Below, piece by piece: positions 11,991 through 22,285 of a DNA stretch of 64,000 nucleotides. The notes beneath the pieces were generated by a model. It was not told where the DNA came from. It saw nothing but the letters and a program-made list of their open reading frames with translations, and searched no databases. Source of the DNA: Microcebus murinus (lineage: Eukaryota > Chordata > Mammalia > Primates > Cheirogaleidae); the NCBI RefSeq assembly GCF_040939455.1, contig NC_134122.1, positions 34,080,001 to 34,144,000 on the forward strand, given 5' to 3'. Each line of letters starts with the position of its first letter. Position 1 is the first letter of the stretch. Made by a program: the position numbers and the translations under genes.

Positions 11991-13329
11991 GACTTTGAGA
12001 GAGGCAAGCTCTTCTAATACTGAAAAACAATGACCCCTCAGTCAGATAAAGTTTCCCTTCAACAACAGTACTGGTTTCCTTTGTTATGAGTATTACCCAG
12101 GCTATCAATATGAGAAAGATACAACAAAATGCCTCACTTATATGTTATTCTTTTCTGACCATTGATTATGTTTATTTCAACTTTAGTAAGTCAAGGATAA
12201 TTTAGTAATACAGAGTGATTAATCTTGTGATATTCCCTTCAAAGGAACTTAGGATCTGGTGGACAAAGCAGAGAAGAAACAGTTGCCAAAGAAGGCTGAG
12301 TGTCATGTTTGCATTTTAGGCATACTGACTTTCAAGAGTTCAAAGTTATGTTGTGGAAGGGACCAAACCTCTCTGGTGTCCCCTAGCACCACTGGAATGA
12401 CTATTTTTCTCCCATGTCTTAGACTAAGTACAGCATTTTAGTAACAACTTAATGCAACATAATTTGTAATTTAAAAAAAAATCATTTAAATTTGAAGATT
12501 TTCATCAAAGGTCTGATCAGCCAAGATTCAGCCCCGATCCTTAAAGGAACTTTGAAGTGTGAGACAGGGTCCTAAGAAGAATATAATTCACTGTAAAAAA
12601 ATGGCAAGGAAACCTAGAGAGACAAATGCTTGGTTGGAAGAATGCTGAAAGTTATGAAGCAGGTGAATACACTGTCTTAAAGGACAAACAGAATTTTGAC
12701 AAGTCAGAATGAGGAACTGCAAAAGTAGGCAAGTATTTGTGTAAAGTCATTTGTCAAATATGAAGTGTTAATGTGTAGCAGCACTTTGGCAAACATACAG
12801 GACCCAGGAAAAGGAAGGACCTGAGTCTGTGTGTCAGCACTGGTTGGAGTCACAATATGGCAAGGTCAGGATAAAATTTTGGTAGGCAATAGAAAGTCAT
12901 TTGTAAAAAAGGGAATTTGGAACTTTATCCAAAAGATTCATTTAAACAATAGTCTACATTTATTTTACTTTATTTCTTATAAACTAGACAGTGAATAAGC
13001 ATTATTCATCTTTTTGATCCCCAGCTACCAATTGTCCCTTATATGCTATGAGCTGCATATCCTAGGAGGACACCTTAGAATTTGGGTTCCAGTTTCTCAA
13101 CTGATATACTCTGATGCCTCTTGTATTTAAATAAAGTACTTTAAAAAAATAAAGTAGTGTTAAAATATAAAAAGCAACAGAATATAGATCAATTTTCCAC
13201 ATTTCTTATGCCCTTGCATACATAGATGTGATTATCAGGTTTACCTGGTTACATTTTAAACAGAAAGAAATAGGCATCATGTTTCACAAGCTAGTTAATA
13301 ATTGTTAACTTGCACTGTGGTTTTTGTAT
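11991..13329. other. Unique DNA
   Basis: No recognisable repeat or coding signal. Short A-rich runs occur at 12472-12482 and 13141-13150. Confidence 0.45.
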
Positions 13330-13545
13330 ACTAGTGAGGCAGACTGGGATCCTAGAAAGAACAGTGGACCTGACTCTGTCCTCAATTCATATTTTTATTT
13401 CCTGGTGCTTACTACCGCTTACTTGCCTCATCCTCAGTTTTCTTTTTTATAAAATGACAGTAATCATTCTTTCCCTGTTCACTAAACATAGCGTTTATGA
13501 AGTTCAAATAAGGGAATATGTGTGACAGTTATGTGTAAATTATAA
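13330..13545 (+). repeat. MIR fragment
   Basis: Blocks resembling 'ggatcctagaaagaacagtgg', 'cttacttgcctcatcctcag' and 'ataaaatgacagtaatcatt' follow the order of a sense MIR. Confidence 0.5.
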
Positions 13546-14229
13546 AGGACAAATATAAAATGAATTATCTTGTACCTCCATTTTAAAGTTTGAAATGTTT
13601 GAGATTACTATATACATATTCATAATTGAAAAATTATATCTAATGTTTATTGTGATTCAAACTCCATTCTGAGTGCTAGGGGTATTGCTGTGAAGACATC
13701 TGCCTAGAATCTTTGCCCTTATGGGACTTACATACTTGTGTGGGAAGAGAGACCATGCACAATTTAACAAGTGTAAAATACAAACCATGTCAGATGTTAC
13801 CATGAGCAGTGGAGAAATGTAAAGCAGGTAAAGGGAATAGTGAGTGCTGAGATGGGAATTGTGCTCTTTAAAATAGGGTATTCAGAAAAGGCTTTATTGA
13901 TGAGGTAACACTGAAACATTGAGCATTTGAGACCCCCAAAAAACAGAAGGAATGAGCCATGAGAATATGAAGAAACATGACATTCTAAGCAGAGGAAACA
14001 GTAAGTGCAAAGGCTCTTAGGCAATAGCAAGCTTTAAAAGGGAGACCAGCATGGCTAGGAGTCAGTGAATGAGGAGGGAAAGTAGCAGAAATGGGAAAGA
14101 AAGGAACTGAAGAGCAGACCATATAGGGCATGGTAGGTCATCATAGAGACTTTGGGCTAGGAAGCTGTGGGACAGTTTTGAGTAGAGAAATCATATGTTC
14201 TATTTTACATTTAAAATTGATCACTCTGG

Positions 14230-14403
14230 GCTCCAGGTGTGGCTCACACCTGTAATACTAGCAACTTGGGAGGCTGAGGTGGGAGGATTGCTTGAGCCCA
14301 GGAGTTTTAGATGGCAGTGAGCAATGATTGTGCCACTGCACTCCAGCCAGAGCAATAGAGTGAGACCTCATCTCTTAAAAAAAAAGAAAAGAAAAAAAAA
14401 GAA
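14230..14403 (+). mobile_element. Alu-type monomer (7SL-derived SINE) with poly(A)
   Basis: About 145 bp of 7SL-derived sequence (B-box-like region 'ggaggattgcttgagccc', then 'actgcactccagcc') ends in an A-rich tail with G interruptions. ATCACTCTGG at 14220-14229 and ATCACTTTGG at 14404-14413 form a target duplication. It is a single-arm, FLAM/FRAM-like element, not a dimeric Alu, and it lacks the strepsirrhine left-arm insert. Confidence 0.75.
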
Positions 14404-14587
14404 ATCACTTTGGCTATTGTGTTGGAGTGGATAAAAGTGGAAGCAGGGAGACTAGTTGGGCAGCTAATGCAGTAAACATCCAGGGTTAGAGATGACAGTG
14501 TCTTAGACCAGAGGTCAATGGTAGAGGTGGTAAGAAGGTAGGGGATTCTGCTTGTGGCTTGAAGTTAGGACTGACAGGATTTGCAGA

Positions 14588-14981
14588 TGTTGGGCCGCAG
14601 AAATGTACAGCCCGTGTCGGGGAGAGACGACCGCTCAAAAAGACTCAGAGTCCAGAGACTTGATGCAATAGCATGAGGTGGATTTATTTTCCAGTGCAGC
14701 GCAGGGGCTAACAGCATCACCGAGATGGGGAAGCTGCCGCGCCACTTTCAAGCTTGGGGGGTTTTTTATAGGCTAAAACCGCAGCCGGTGGTTAGGGAGT
14801 TTAGGGTGGGGAAATTCCACTGGCCTTGTCTTGCATAACTGGTTGCACTTAGTTCCGGGAACTTGTAACAGCTATAACAGCTATTTACTGGAAGGGCGGA
14901 AGGGGTGTGGGGTCTTGGTTTTCTAAAAGCAAGCGTGGTTACAGAAGCGGAGAGCTGGTTAGGCTAGTTTGGGGTCTTACA
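14588..14981 (-). mobile_element. Solo LTR, ERV1-like, 394 bp
   Basis: The element begins TGTTGGGCC and ends CTTACA on +, so it is TGTAAG...CCCAACA on the minus strand, with the canonical TG...CA ends. CAGA at 14584-14587 and 14982-14985 is a 4-bp target duplication, typical of gammaretrovirus-like ERVs. On minus, a TATA-type box (complement of 14762-14770) is followed about 80 bp later by AATAAA (complement of 14683-14688), giving a normal U3-R-U5 order. No internal retroviral sequence remains, so this is the product of LTR-LTR recombination. It is richer in CpG than its surroundings, which suggests moderate youth. I cannot name the family. Confidence 0.8.
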
Positions 14982-15119
14982 CAGACAGGTTAGATACAGG
15001 ATGTGGTAGAAAGTGACTATTTTACTATCCCTGAGTAGATTCATAAAGTATTTAATATTTACTTTATTTACTTATATGTTGTAGTAGAAACTGGAAGAAC
15101 TATTAGCAAGTAATATCTA

Positions 15120-15330
15120 ACTTACACTGAGTATGTATCATATGCCAGATACTGTTCTAAACACTTAAAATGCCATTTTAGTTAATTCACATATAAACCC
15201 CATGATGTTATCCCATTTACAGATGAGCAAACTAAAACTGAGGCAGGAAAATGAAATCATTTTCCCAAGATTATGTAGCTAAATGGAAATCTCTAATGAG
15301 CATATTGAACTATTGACTCTATAGTAAAGA
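15120..15330 (-). repeat. MIR fragment
   Basis: Inverted MIR: 'atatgccagatactgttcta', 'cccatttacagatgagc' and 'gattatgtagctaaatgg' occur in the expected order. Confidence 0.65.
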
Positions 15331-15434
15331 GTTTTCATTTATGAAGCATTGATTGAACATCTTCCATGGGTAACCTAGTTGTATTTCCATAGTGCTTTAT
15401 TTATAATACTGAAAATATCGTTTTAATTTTTACT

Positions 15435-15574
15435 TTTGTATCTGGATTCACACTGTGATCTAAGCCCCTTGGGAAATGGGAACTGTGTTCCGTTCAAACT
15501 TTGAATCCCTGTTGTCTGATATATAGCAGTCAGAATGAACTTGAAGGAACATCAAGTATTATTGATACGGAAAA
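15435..15574 (+). repeat. L2 3'-end fragment
   Basis: 'gatctaagccccttgggaaa' then 'tgaatccctgttgtctgata' corresponds to the sense L2 3' end. It is cut by the LTR that starts at 15575. Confidence 0.55.
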
Positions 15575-15933
15575 TGTTGGGCCCCAGGACATGGCTGCTT
15601 GCTGCCTCCCCGTCACTCCGCATCCCTGTGGGCTGGTGCTGCACAGGGCGGGTTGGAGGGCACGCTGCCGGGCTGACTGTACAATCCTGTTGGGTAATTT
15701 TTGAATCCCACTATTGCTGATTGGATTTTAAAGCTTGTTGCTGATTGGATGTTAAAGCTTGTTGTTGATTGACACTTTTTGAGTCCTACCAAAGGTACAA
15801 AAGCTGGAGGAGAACAAGGAAGGGGGGTCAGAAGTCAGAAGTTGGTTGAGCCTGCTGGCTGAATAAAGACTGTTCTCCAACTCTCCATGCCCCGATCAAG
15901 AGCTGTAGCACTAGCTGTACACTTTCCGCAACA
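15575..15933 (+). mobile_element. Solo LTR, second ERV-like element, ~359 bp
   Basis: Starts TGTTGGGCCCCAGG and ends CCGCAACA. U3 holds two and a half copies of a 24-bp unit (15714-15775) that carries ATTGG, the reverse of the CCAAT box. Then come a TATA-like 'ggtacaaaagc' near 15795 and AATAAA at 15862-15867, followed by about 65 bp of R/U5. No internal retroviral sequence and no clear target duplication are visible (aaaa before, ttat after). It is not similar in U3 to the LTR at 14588-14981. Confidence 0.7.
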
Positions 15934-16270
15934 TTATGCCAGGCACTGGTGTATAAAGATCAAGAAGAAATGATCTGTTCCCTTGTGAGGAGCTGACTAT
16001 GAGTTGTGATAGAACAACCTCTAAATAGAGAAATTACTATGTAGGGGGGGTGTTAAAACAGACATTGGCTATTTGAGTTCAGGGGAAAAATTCACTTGTT
16101 CAAACAGGGAACTTTGGGAAGTGCACTGGAGGTGGAACCCAGTTTGGATCTTAAAGGCTGAGCTGGCTTGCTGAAGGGGAAGAAAGGGGTGCTTGTGGCT
16201 GGTTACCAGTTGTGCAAAATCATACAGGGCAAGAAAGAGGCTGATGGAGCCTGAAGCAGATTCCCAAATG
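15934..16270 (-). repeat. L2 fragment
   Basis: 'ttatgccaggcactgg' directly after the LTR is the inverted L2 3' end. The sequence continues with weaker L2-like blocks such as 'gatcttaaaggctgagctgg'. The distal limit is uncertain. Confidence 0.45.
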
Positions 16271-17679
16271 TGATCTGTGACATCAAATAACATAAAAAAT
16301 TTTACTTAGTGTAATTTTAGCATAGTTTATGTGTATGTCTGAAAGTTCTTTGAAAATCGATTTTATATGTTTACCATATGGGACAATTCTAAACCAGAAT
16401 ATTTGATTAATATCATATGCTGTCCTTTGAAATTGTGAAGTTGGACTATGAATGTATTGTGTATATTAATAAGTTACCTCCTTTCTGACTTCATTAACCT
16501 AACATTTAAAATGTAGAAATGAATGCACACGTGTTAGTGTTGAATGCAGTGAGTAAAGAAGCATGGCCCACTATTTGTGAGTCGATTCCCCAGAACTCTG
16601 CTCATTGTAGATATTTTATACCTTGATTGCTTAGTTCCCCTCAAAATCTAATACTAGTTTAAGTACCAAATGACAGAAACCAGAGTACATGGCAAATTTT
16701 TCTTTAAAGAAACAATTGGAAAATGTTTTGCAGAGGCTCACATGATGATTTTCCCTGTGCTAACACTTAAAATTCATTCCACATTGCCTGTAAGAGAAAG
16801 GAGGGGGGAGAAGCCAGCATTTGATAGCTTTGTATGTTCCTCCAAAGAGAGTGCTCGAAAAAAAGAAAGGCTTTCAGATGTTGTCTGAACAAAGCTATGG
16901 AAACGTGAGATGAGAGCAGCATCTGGAGGTTTTCAAACACTGGAACACAGGCTGCACGCTTCTTTTGCTGTTGGAGGAGTGAAAAGCTGTTTCCTGTCAT
17001 TTCCCATCTTGTCACTTCCAGGACCAACATCTTGCTACTTCTTGCACCAGCTGTTGTTGTTGTTTTTTTTCCCCCTCCACAGATGGTACAGAGCTTTATT
17101 AACCTCCCCCACCACCCCAGTTTTAGAGAATTTTACAGTGTTGTACCTTTAAAAAATGATTACATGCCCCTGCTACTCACTCTAGCCTGTTAATAGAGTT
17201 GAGAAGGGAGCAGAGGGGATCTACTGGAGACTTTTAATACCTCTTGCATACTTTGTCATATTTTGTGAGAAATGCCTTATGGAAGCTCCATCTCTGTTGA
17301 TGCATACATTTTGTTTCTGAGATTATACTTAGGAAAGGAGAAGAGATGGATAGAATGAACTTTGGTACCTTTGCTTCCATAAGAATTTGAGATTTCTGAT
17401 GAAGATTTCTTTGTACTGTGAACCCAGATAGAAGTTCTCTTGATATTCTTATTTGTTTCTCTACGTTTTAGAAAAGTAGAATTGAGCACAGTCGATTACA
17501 GAAAAAGTAAAATCATCTGTAATTCTAAATACTCTTCCATTTGGTGTATTTCCTTATAGCATTTTTCTTCAGAGTTATGTGTGTATGTATTTCTCTTGTA
17601 TACTTATAAACTTACATGAATACCTTGGCCATTTTCCAGAATGGATTTGGTGGTAGTAGTAGTGGTGATGATAATGGTA
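16271..17679. other. Unique DNA
   Basis: No repeat family is recognised apart from a T/C-rich tract at 17056-17078. The overlapping open frames at 16670-17152 (72-87 codons on both strands) look like chance. Confidence 0.45.
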
Positions 17680-17915
17680 CTAGCTAGGATTTATTAAACA
17701 TTTATTATGTGATAGCCACTGTGATAAGTGCTTTGTAGGCATTTGCATTTCAGTTCTCAAATCAGTTCTATAAAGTGAGGATTCTTTGTCTTTGTTTTAG
17801 ACATGAGAAAATGAGGCTGAGAAACATTAAGTGATTTGCCCAAAGTCAAGTACATGTGAAATGAACCTGGTATTTGAACCCAAATGGTCTGTCTTTAAAG
17901 CTCATGCTATTTACC
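17680..17915 (-). repeat. MIR SINE
   Basis: Inverted MIR in good order: 'acatttattatgtgatagcc', 'agacatgagaaaatgaggct', 'gatttgcccaaagtcaagta', 'tatttgaacccaaatgg'. Confidence 0.75.
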
Positions 17916-18744
17916 ATTTGCCCATGTTTCTTTAAAAGGTCTGAATATTTTTAAGACTCTTGATACATATTGCGTAAGTTTTTCTATCAATTCATACTTT
18001 TCACAGTTCCTAAGAATACTTATTGTACTCCTGCTCTCCTCAAATATCATCAAATATGTTTTACTTTTACATATTTTTGAGGCGAGTGAGTGCTTGCTTT
18101 TTACATTAGCCTCTCTTTGATTATTAGATAGACTAGACATTTTTCTTGTGTTTTTGATCATTTTTATTTCATCTGTAAATTATTCATGTCCTGTGCTGTA
18201 TAGCTTTTATTGAACAGTTACTCTCTGTGTATGCAAACTCATGGTGAGTTTGTTAAGTATATTAACCCCTTGTTATGATGTTTAAAACGTTTCCTTCTGT
18301 TGCTTCCTATTTTTGAACAAAATAATTATGTTCTAGGAATGTTTTAAATTTGTATATATCCATATATTTTGTGTTTCTCTTCCACAAATCAGTTATTTAA
18401 CCTGTGTTTTCCTTTATTTTATAGTTTTGTCATTTAGAAGAATTTTTAATTTAAATTTGAAATTTATTTTAATATATGACATGAGTTAAGATTCTGAATT
18501 TGTTGTTTTATTGATAGGTAATACTTTTTTGTTTTGCTTAGCTAATTTTTAAATATTATAGTGTTATATAGTCCACTCTTCTATGGAGTACGGTATTATA
18601 TATTCTTTTTTCTACTAGCTTCTCTTTAAGTTATGTTTTCTCTTTTCTGTGTCAATTATCTGTTTATTGTTTTGCCTACAGTACATTTTAATAATTGTTA
18701 GTTTATAAAATGTTCAAGGAGCTTTTTATAATTTGAAAACACCT
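17916..18744. other. Unique AT-rich DNA
   Basis: Low-GC sequence with no recognised repeat or exon. The 84-codon minus-strand frame at 17907-18161 is not protein-like. Confidence 0.45.
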
Positions 18745-18865
18745 AGATCTCAGCATCAGAAGGCCCAAGTTTAAACCTCAGTATGACTTTATCATTGCTC
18801 TGTGACTTGACCACATCTCTAGGCTTAAATCCTGTCCTATCAGTAAAATTAAAGGAAATAAAATA
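18745..18865 (+). repeat. Possible MIR fragment
   Basis: 'agaaggcccaagtttaaacc' and 'ttgctctgtgacttgacc' resemble a sense MIR 5' half. The match is weak. Confidence 0.4.
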
Positions 18866-18934
18866 TGAATTCATAAATTTTGAGATACTGAAAATTAAGA
18901 CTTTGCTGCTGATACCCCAGCCATATCACCAAAA

Positions 18935-18968
18935 TTTCTACAGTCCTTTGAATTTCTACAGTCCTGTA
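18935..18968. repeat. 17-18 bp tandem duplication
   Basis: The unit ATTTCTACAGTCCT occurs twice in direct tandem, separated by TTGA. It lies just before the micro-retroinsertion at 18982. Confidence 0.7.
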
Positions 18969-18981
18969 TAAAGATCATTTC

Positions 18982-18996
18982 TATCTGCTGAAAAAC

Positions 18997-19024
<28 letters not shown>
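18982..19024 (+). mobile_element. Very short poly(A) retro-insertion with target duplication
   Basis: AAAGATCATTTC at 18970-18981 is repeated exactly at 19025-19036. Between them lie 19 bp (18982-19000) and a run of A to 19027. The structure of 3' poly(A), flanking 12-bp direct repeats and an AT-rich target is that of L1-mediated target-primed insertion with extreme 5' truncation. The template RNA is not identifiable from 19 bp. Confidence 0.7.
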
Positions 19025-19029
<5 letters not shown>

Positions 19030-19237
19030 TCATTTCAATTACTTATGATATTGTCACTGGTTTTTGTTTTTCATATTATACATAGTACAGAATTTGTGGC
19101 AAATTAACAATCAGGTATATATTGCCTATATAGATATGGTTTTTATCCTCTACTTCATTGGAGATACCTGACGTCTTCACTAGAGGAAAGAAATAAAACA
19201 AGATAAGTTTTATCAAGTGTAGGTGAAGTTTGAGAAG

Positions 19238-19570
19238 TGTCTAAGTCAATTTTGTGTTGCTATAAAGGAATACCTGGAACTTAGAAATTTGTAAACAATA
19301 GAAATTTATTTAGCTCATGGTTCTGGACACTGGGAGGTATAAGAGCATGGTTGTGGTCACTGGTGAGGGCCTTTGGGCCCTCACCTTGTTTTTATAACAA
19401 CCTACTCTGGCAGTAACTAACCTCCTGTCATAATAATGACATTAATTCATTCATGAGGCAGACCTTCATGGTCAAATCTACTCCTATTAGGCCCCACCTC
19501 CCAGCACTGTTGCACGGGGCATTAAGCTTCCAATACATGTACTTTGAGGGGGCACATTCAAATCATAGCA
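19238..19570 (-). mobile_element. MaLR-type LTR (MST/MLT1-like)
   Basis: Inverted MaLR LTR: 'gttgctataaaggaatacct' near the start, 'taggccccacctcccagcac' in the middle and 'cacattcaaatcatagca' at the end. The ends are TGTCTAAG...ATAGCA. AGAAG before and AGAGG after form a 5-bp target duplication with one change, as expected for ERVL-MaLR. No internal region is present. Confidence 0.75.
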
Positions 19571-19667
19571 AGAGGGAAATCAAACCTTTGTTTAAAGTTA
19601 GCATAAAAAAGGAACTACTTAGCTTGTAGCACTGAGAAGAGTAAAATAATGTTGGTTAAAATACAAG

Positions 19668-19762
19668 ACTCAGACTTTTGGGGGGAGGGGGGGAAATGGG
19701 CATTTATTGAAACCTTAAAATCTGTACCCCCATAATATGCCAAAATAAAAAAAATAAAAAAA
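19668..19762 (+). mobile_element. Severely 5'-truncated L1 3' end
   Basis: 95 bp match the extreme 3' UTR of the L1 at 42708-49353, reverse-complemented, including the G-rich tract and the 'gtacccccataatatgcc' end, followed by an A-rich tail. AAAATACAAG at 19658-19667 and 19763-19772 is a 10-bp target duplication. Close similarity to the young L1 end suggests a recent insertion from the same subfamily. Confidence 0.85.
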
Positions 19763-19772
19763 AAAATACAAG

Positions 19773-21984
19773 CACTTCAGTTGAAAGAAAACTATGTGAT
19801 ACGATCAGTATGTGATGATGGCTTTTCAGATCAGATAGCTGGGTTATATTTATAATTTAAGATATTTCTGTTACCAGTATAAAAGATGTAACAAATAATA
19901 GTATAGCAAGAGGATTTTCTAGAGTGTAGATTATAGAGAAACAAGTACTGGTGAATAGGACTGTGTGTGTACATGTGTGCATACATGGGTGCATATATAT
20001 GTTTTGGTTGTGAGGAGAAATTAGGATGAGGAGAAAGATATTTTATACAGAAAATTTTCATATGGTTGCTTTTTTAGGAGCTAGCACATTTCAGTGAAAA
20101 CACACTTTATTGGGAGAATTCAGTTTTCTTTAAGGTTTGGTGCAGCAAGGGATGAAAATTTGGGACGCAGCTGGAAAATGAAAGATTAGTTGTGTTACAG
20201 TCTTGTAGCTGTATCCACCTGTGATGTGGTGAATACAATTTGATTATTAGTCTCTTTCTGTGACTGAAAGCTTTTCTTCCTTTCCTAAAGCTGGTGGTAA
20301 CAATTTACTCACTCTCTAAACCTTGAGGAATAACTTGGGCTGGGAAAAATAAATCCTGTCTCCTGAAATTCACATCTTGTAAAACACAGAGCAGCCAGCA
20401 GAGGAGATGAATAGAATCTCCAGCCTTAGAGCTGGGAAATGGGAATTCTGTTTAAGTCAAGATCATTTTCAACTTTCCTACATTCTCCTGTGAAGAACTA
20501 TTGGTTTGAATAATGGCAGCAAAACTGGCATGGCTTCATTTAATTACCTTTGCCCCCACTTCCCCCTCTCCACATTTGACTGTCAGTCTGTGAGAACCGC
20601 TCATGACCCTTAGAAAGGGAAATGGGAGATGGACATAGCTGTAGGGGTGAATTGGAGGAGCTTTTAACTTCTTAGCTTGTCAACTTTATATCTGCCACAA
20701 CACAGGACCCCTACTACCCTCCTCAATTTGTGCCACTTTAGAGTCTTATCTTTCCAGTTATTTATTCAGCAGCTGTTTTTAATTGACTAGGTTTTTCTTT
20801 CCTTAAATGCACTTATTCAAAAGGAAATATAATATCACTGTAATAAACAGAAGGCAAGAATCACATGCCATAGGAAAGTAACTGTAAAAATAAATATAAT
20901 ACAATTAAAATATTAAGAGATTCTAGTTAGATACTGTTCCCTGTGGAAGACTCTGAACCTGAAGCCTACACTCACTCCTCTCTCAGGTAAAAAGGGGAGC
21001 TTAAAGAGGCAACATTTTAAATCTAAAGAAGCATCAGGTGAGACATTACCCTTAACTAATTACAAGGATTAAAAATGAAATGCCAGGCCACACTATTTTC
21101 TCAGCTTCTGTTTTCCTTGCATGATTTCGAAGATGGAAAAAGAAATAACACTTAAAAATAACATCTATTCAGAAATAATTGAAACATTCTCATTCTTTGT
21201 TGTCTGTCCTATTTCTCTTGGCAGTATTTTTTCCAGTGCTCAATGAACATTTGTTAAATAAATCAAAATTTCATTGTTGGTGTTTAGTTTCATTTGTCCC
21301 TCTGCTAAATACTGTATTCCTTTTTCTCTTGCTCTCTGTAATTTTTCAGTAGTTCTTTTTTATGTGCTCACTCACACATGAATGCTTTCTCTAACACACA
21401 GGCCCTCATGTTTTTCTTCTTTTGTGTGCATACATACAGACGTGCTCACCTCTTCAAATGATACATGACTATAGGCAAGATAGCAGGTTGAATTATCTTG
21501 TTAATTAGGTGTTCTTTTTTTTTTTTTTTTTTTTTGGTGTTGGTATAGGATGTTTGAGAATATTTTCCCCCACAATGCTCTACATGACACAGTAGAACTG
21601 TCATGGACTAGTTTTCTAGGGGTTATATCTGCAAGCAGCTTCAAAAAAGCATTTTCAAACAAGCTGCTTGTTATGTGAAAGTAATGCCTTTCTCTTTATT
21701 CAACCACAATATATGTAGCACTAAACTATTGCCATTTTCTTAGAATTAGAAAATTATAAACATAATATTTCTTTTACATCTCTGAAAAATTCGAACATCC
21801 AGCTGTTGTGGTGATAGCAGTTGTCAATTGCTTTATTGTAACCAAATACCATCTCAAGCATGAGAAGTTAAAATTTGTTCTCTACTCTTTCTAGCCCACT
21901 CTCCCTAAAGTCCTATTAAATTCACCTTTTTAAAAAATCAACCAAGAGCTAATCTAGTCATCTCAGTTAAAGAAAGCAAGTCTT
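19773..21984. other. Unique DNA with a poly(T) tract
   Basis: No exon or recognised repeat. A T run lies at 21512-21535. GT/CA-like sequence occurs near 19964-20000. Confidence 0.45.
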
Positions 21985-22040
21985 ATTTATCTTCCTGTCC
22001 CCTGTGCCTGGGACAGTGCCTGATAAGGATTAGTATCAAT
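21985..22040 (+). repeat. L2 3'-end fragment
   Basis: 'ttcctgtcccctgtgcctgg' and 'gacagtgcctgataagg' match the sense L2 3' end. Confidence 0.6.
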
Positions 22041-22044
22041 AATA

Positions 22045-22285
22045 AACAGTAAACATTTTGTTTATTGCGTACCGTGACCCAGCATAATCTCACTTAGTCC
22101 TCACAAAAACTCAGTGAATATGTATGTGCTATCATTATCACAATTTTTACAGATATAGATACAAAAAAGTTGAGGTTAAATAATTCCACAAAATCTCACA
22201 GCTGTGATGTGGCTGAGCTGAAATTTAAATGCAGGTGTATCTGAATTCTGAGCTCACATTTATAACCACTATATTACATAGTATA
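22045..22285 (-). repeat. MIR SINE
   Basis: Inverted MIR: 'cacttagtcctcacaaaaac', 'cacaatttttacagatatag' and 'aatctcacagctgtgatgtgg' occur in order. Confidence 0.7.

Larger units (their letters stand above)
13645..15045 (-). repeat. L2 LINE 3' region, interrupted twice
   Basis: The + strand follows inverted L2 through 'tgagtgctaggggtattgct', 'gcaaaggctcttaggcaa' and 'gggcatggtaggtcatcat'. It resumes after the Alu-like monomer (14414) and again after the solo LTR (14986 on). With both insertions removed, the L2 reads continuously, which dates both insertions after the L2. Confidence 0.75.

Noticed and set aside
14588..15933. Two LTRs about 600 bp apart as the ends of one provirus
   Set aside because: Their orientations are opposite, their U3 regions differ, and L2/MIR sequence lies between them.
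16670..17152. Overlapping frames of 72-87 codons on both strands
   Set aside because: No protein-like features; treated as chance.
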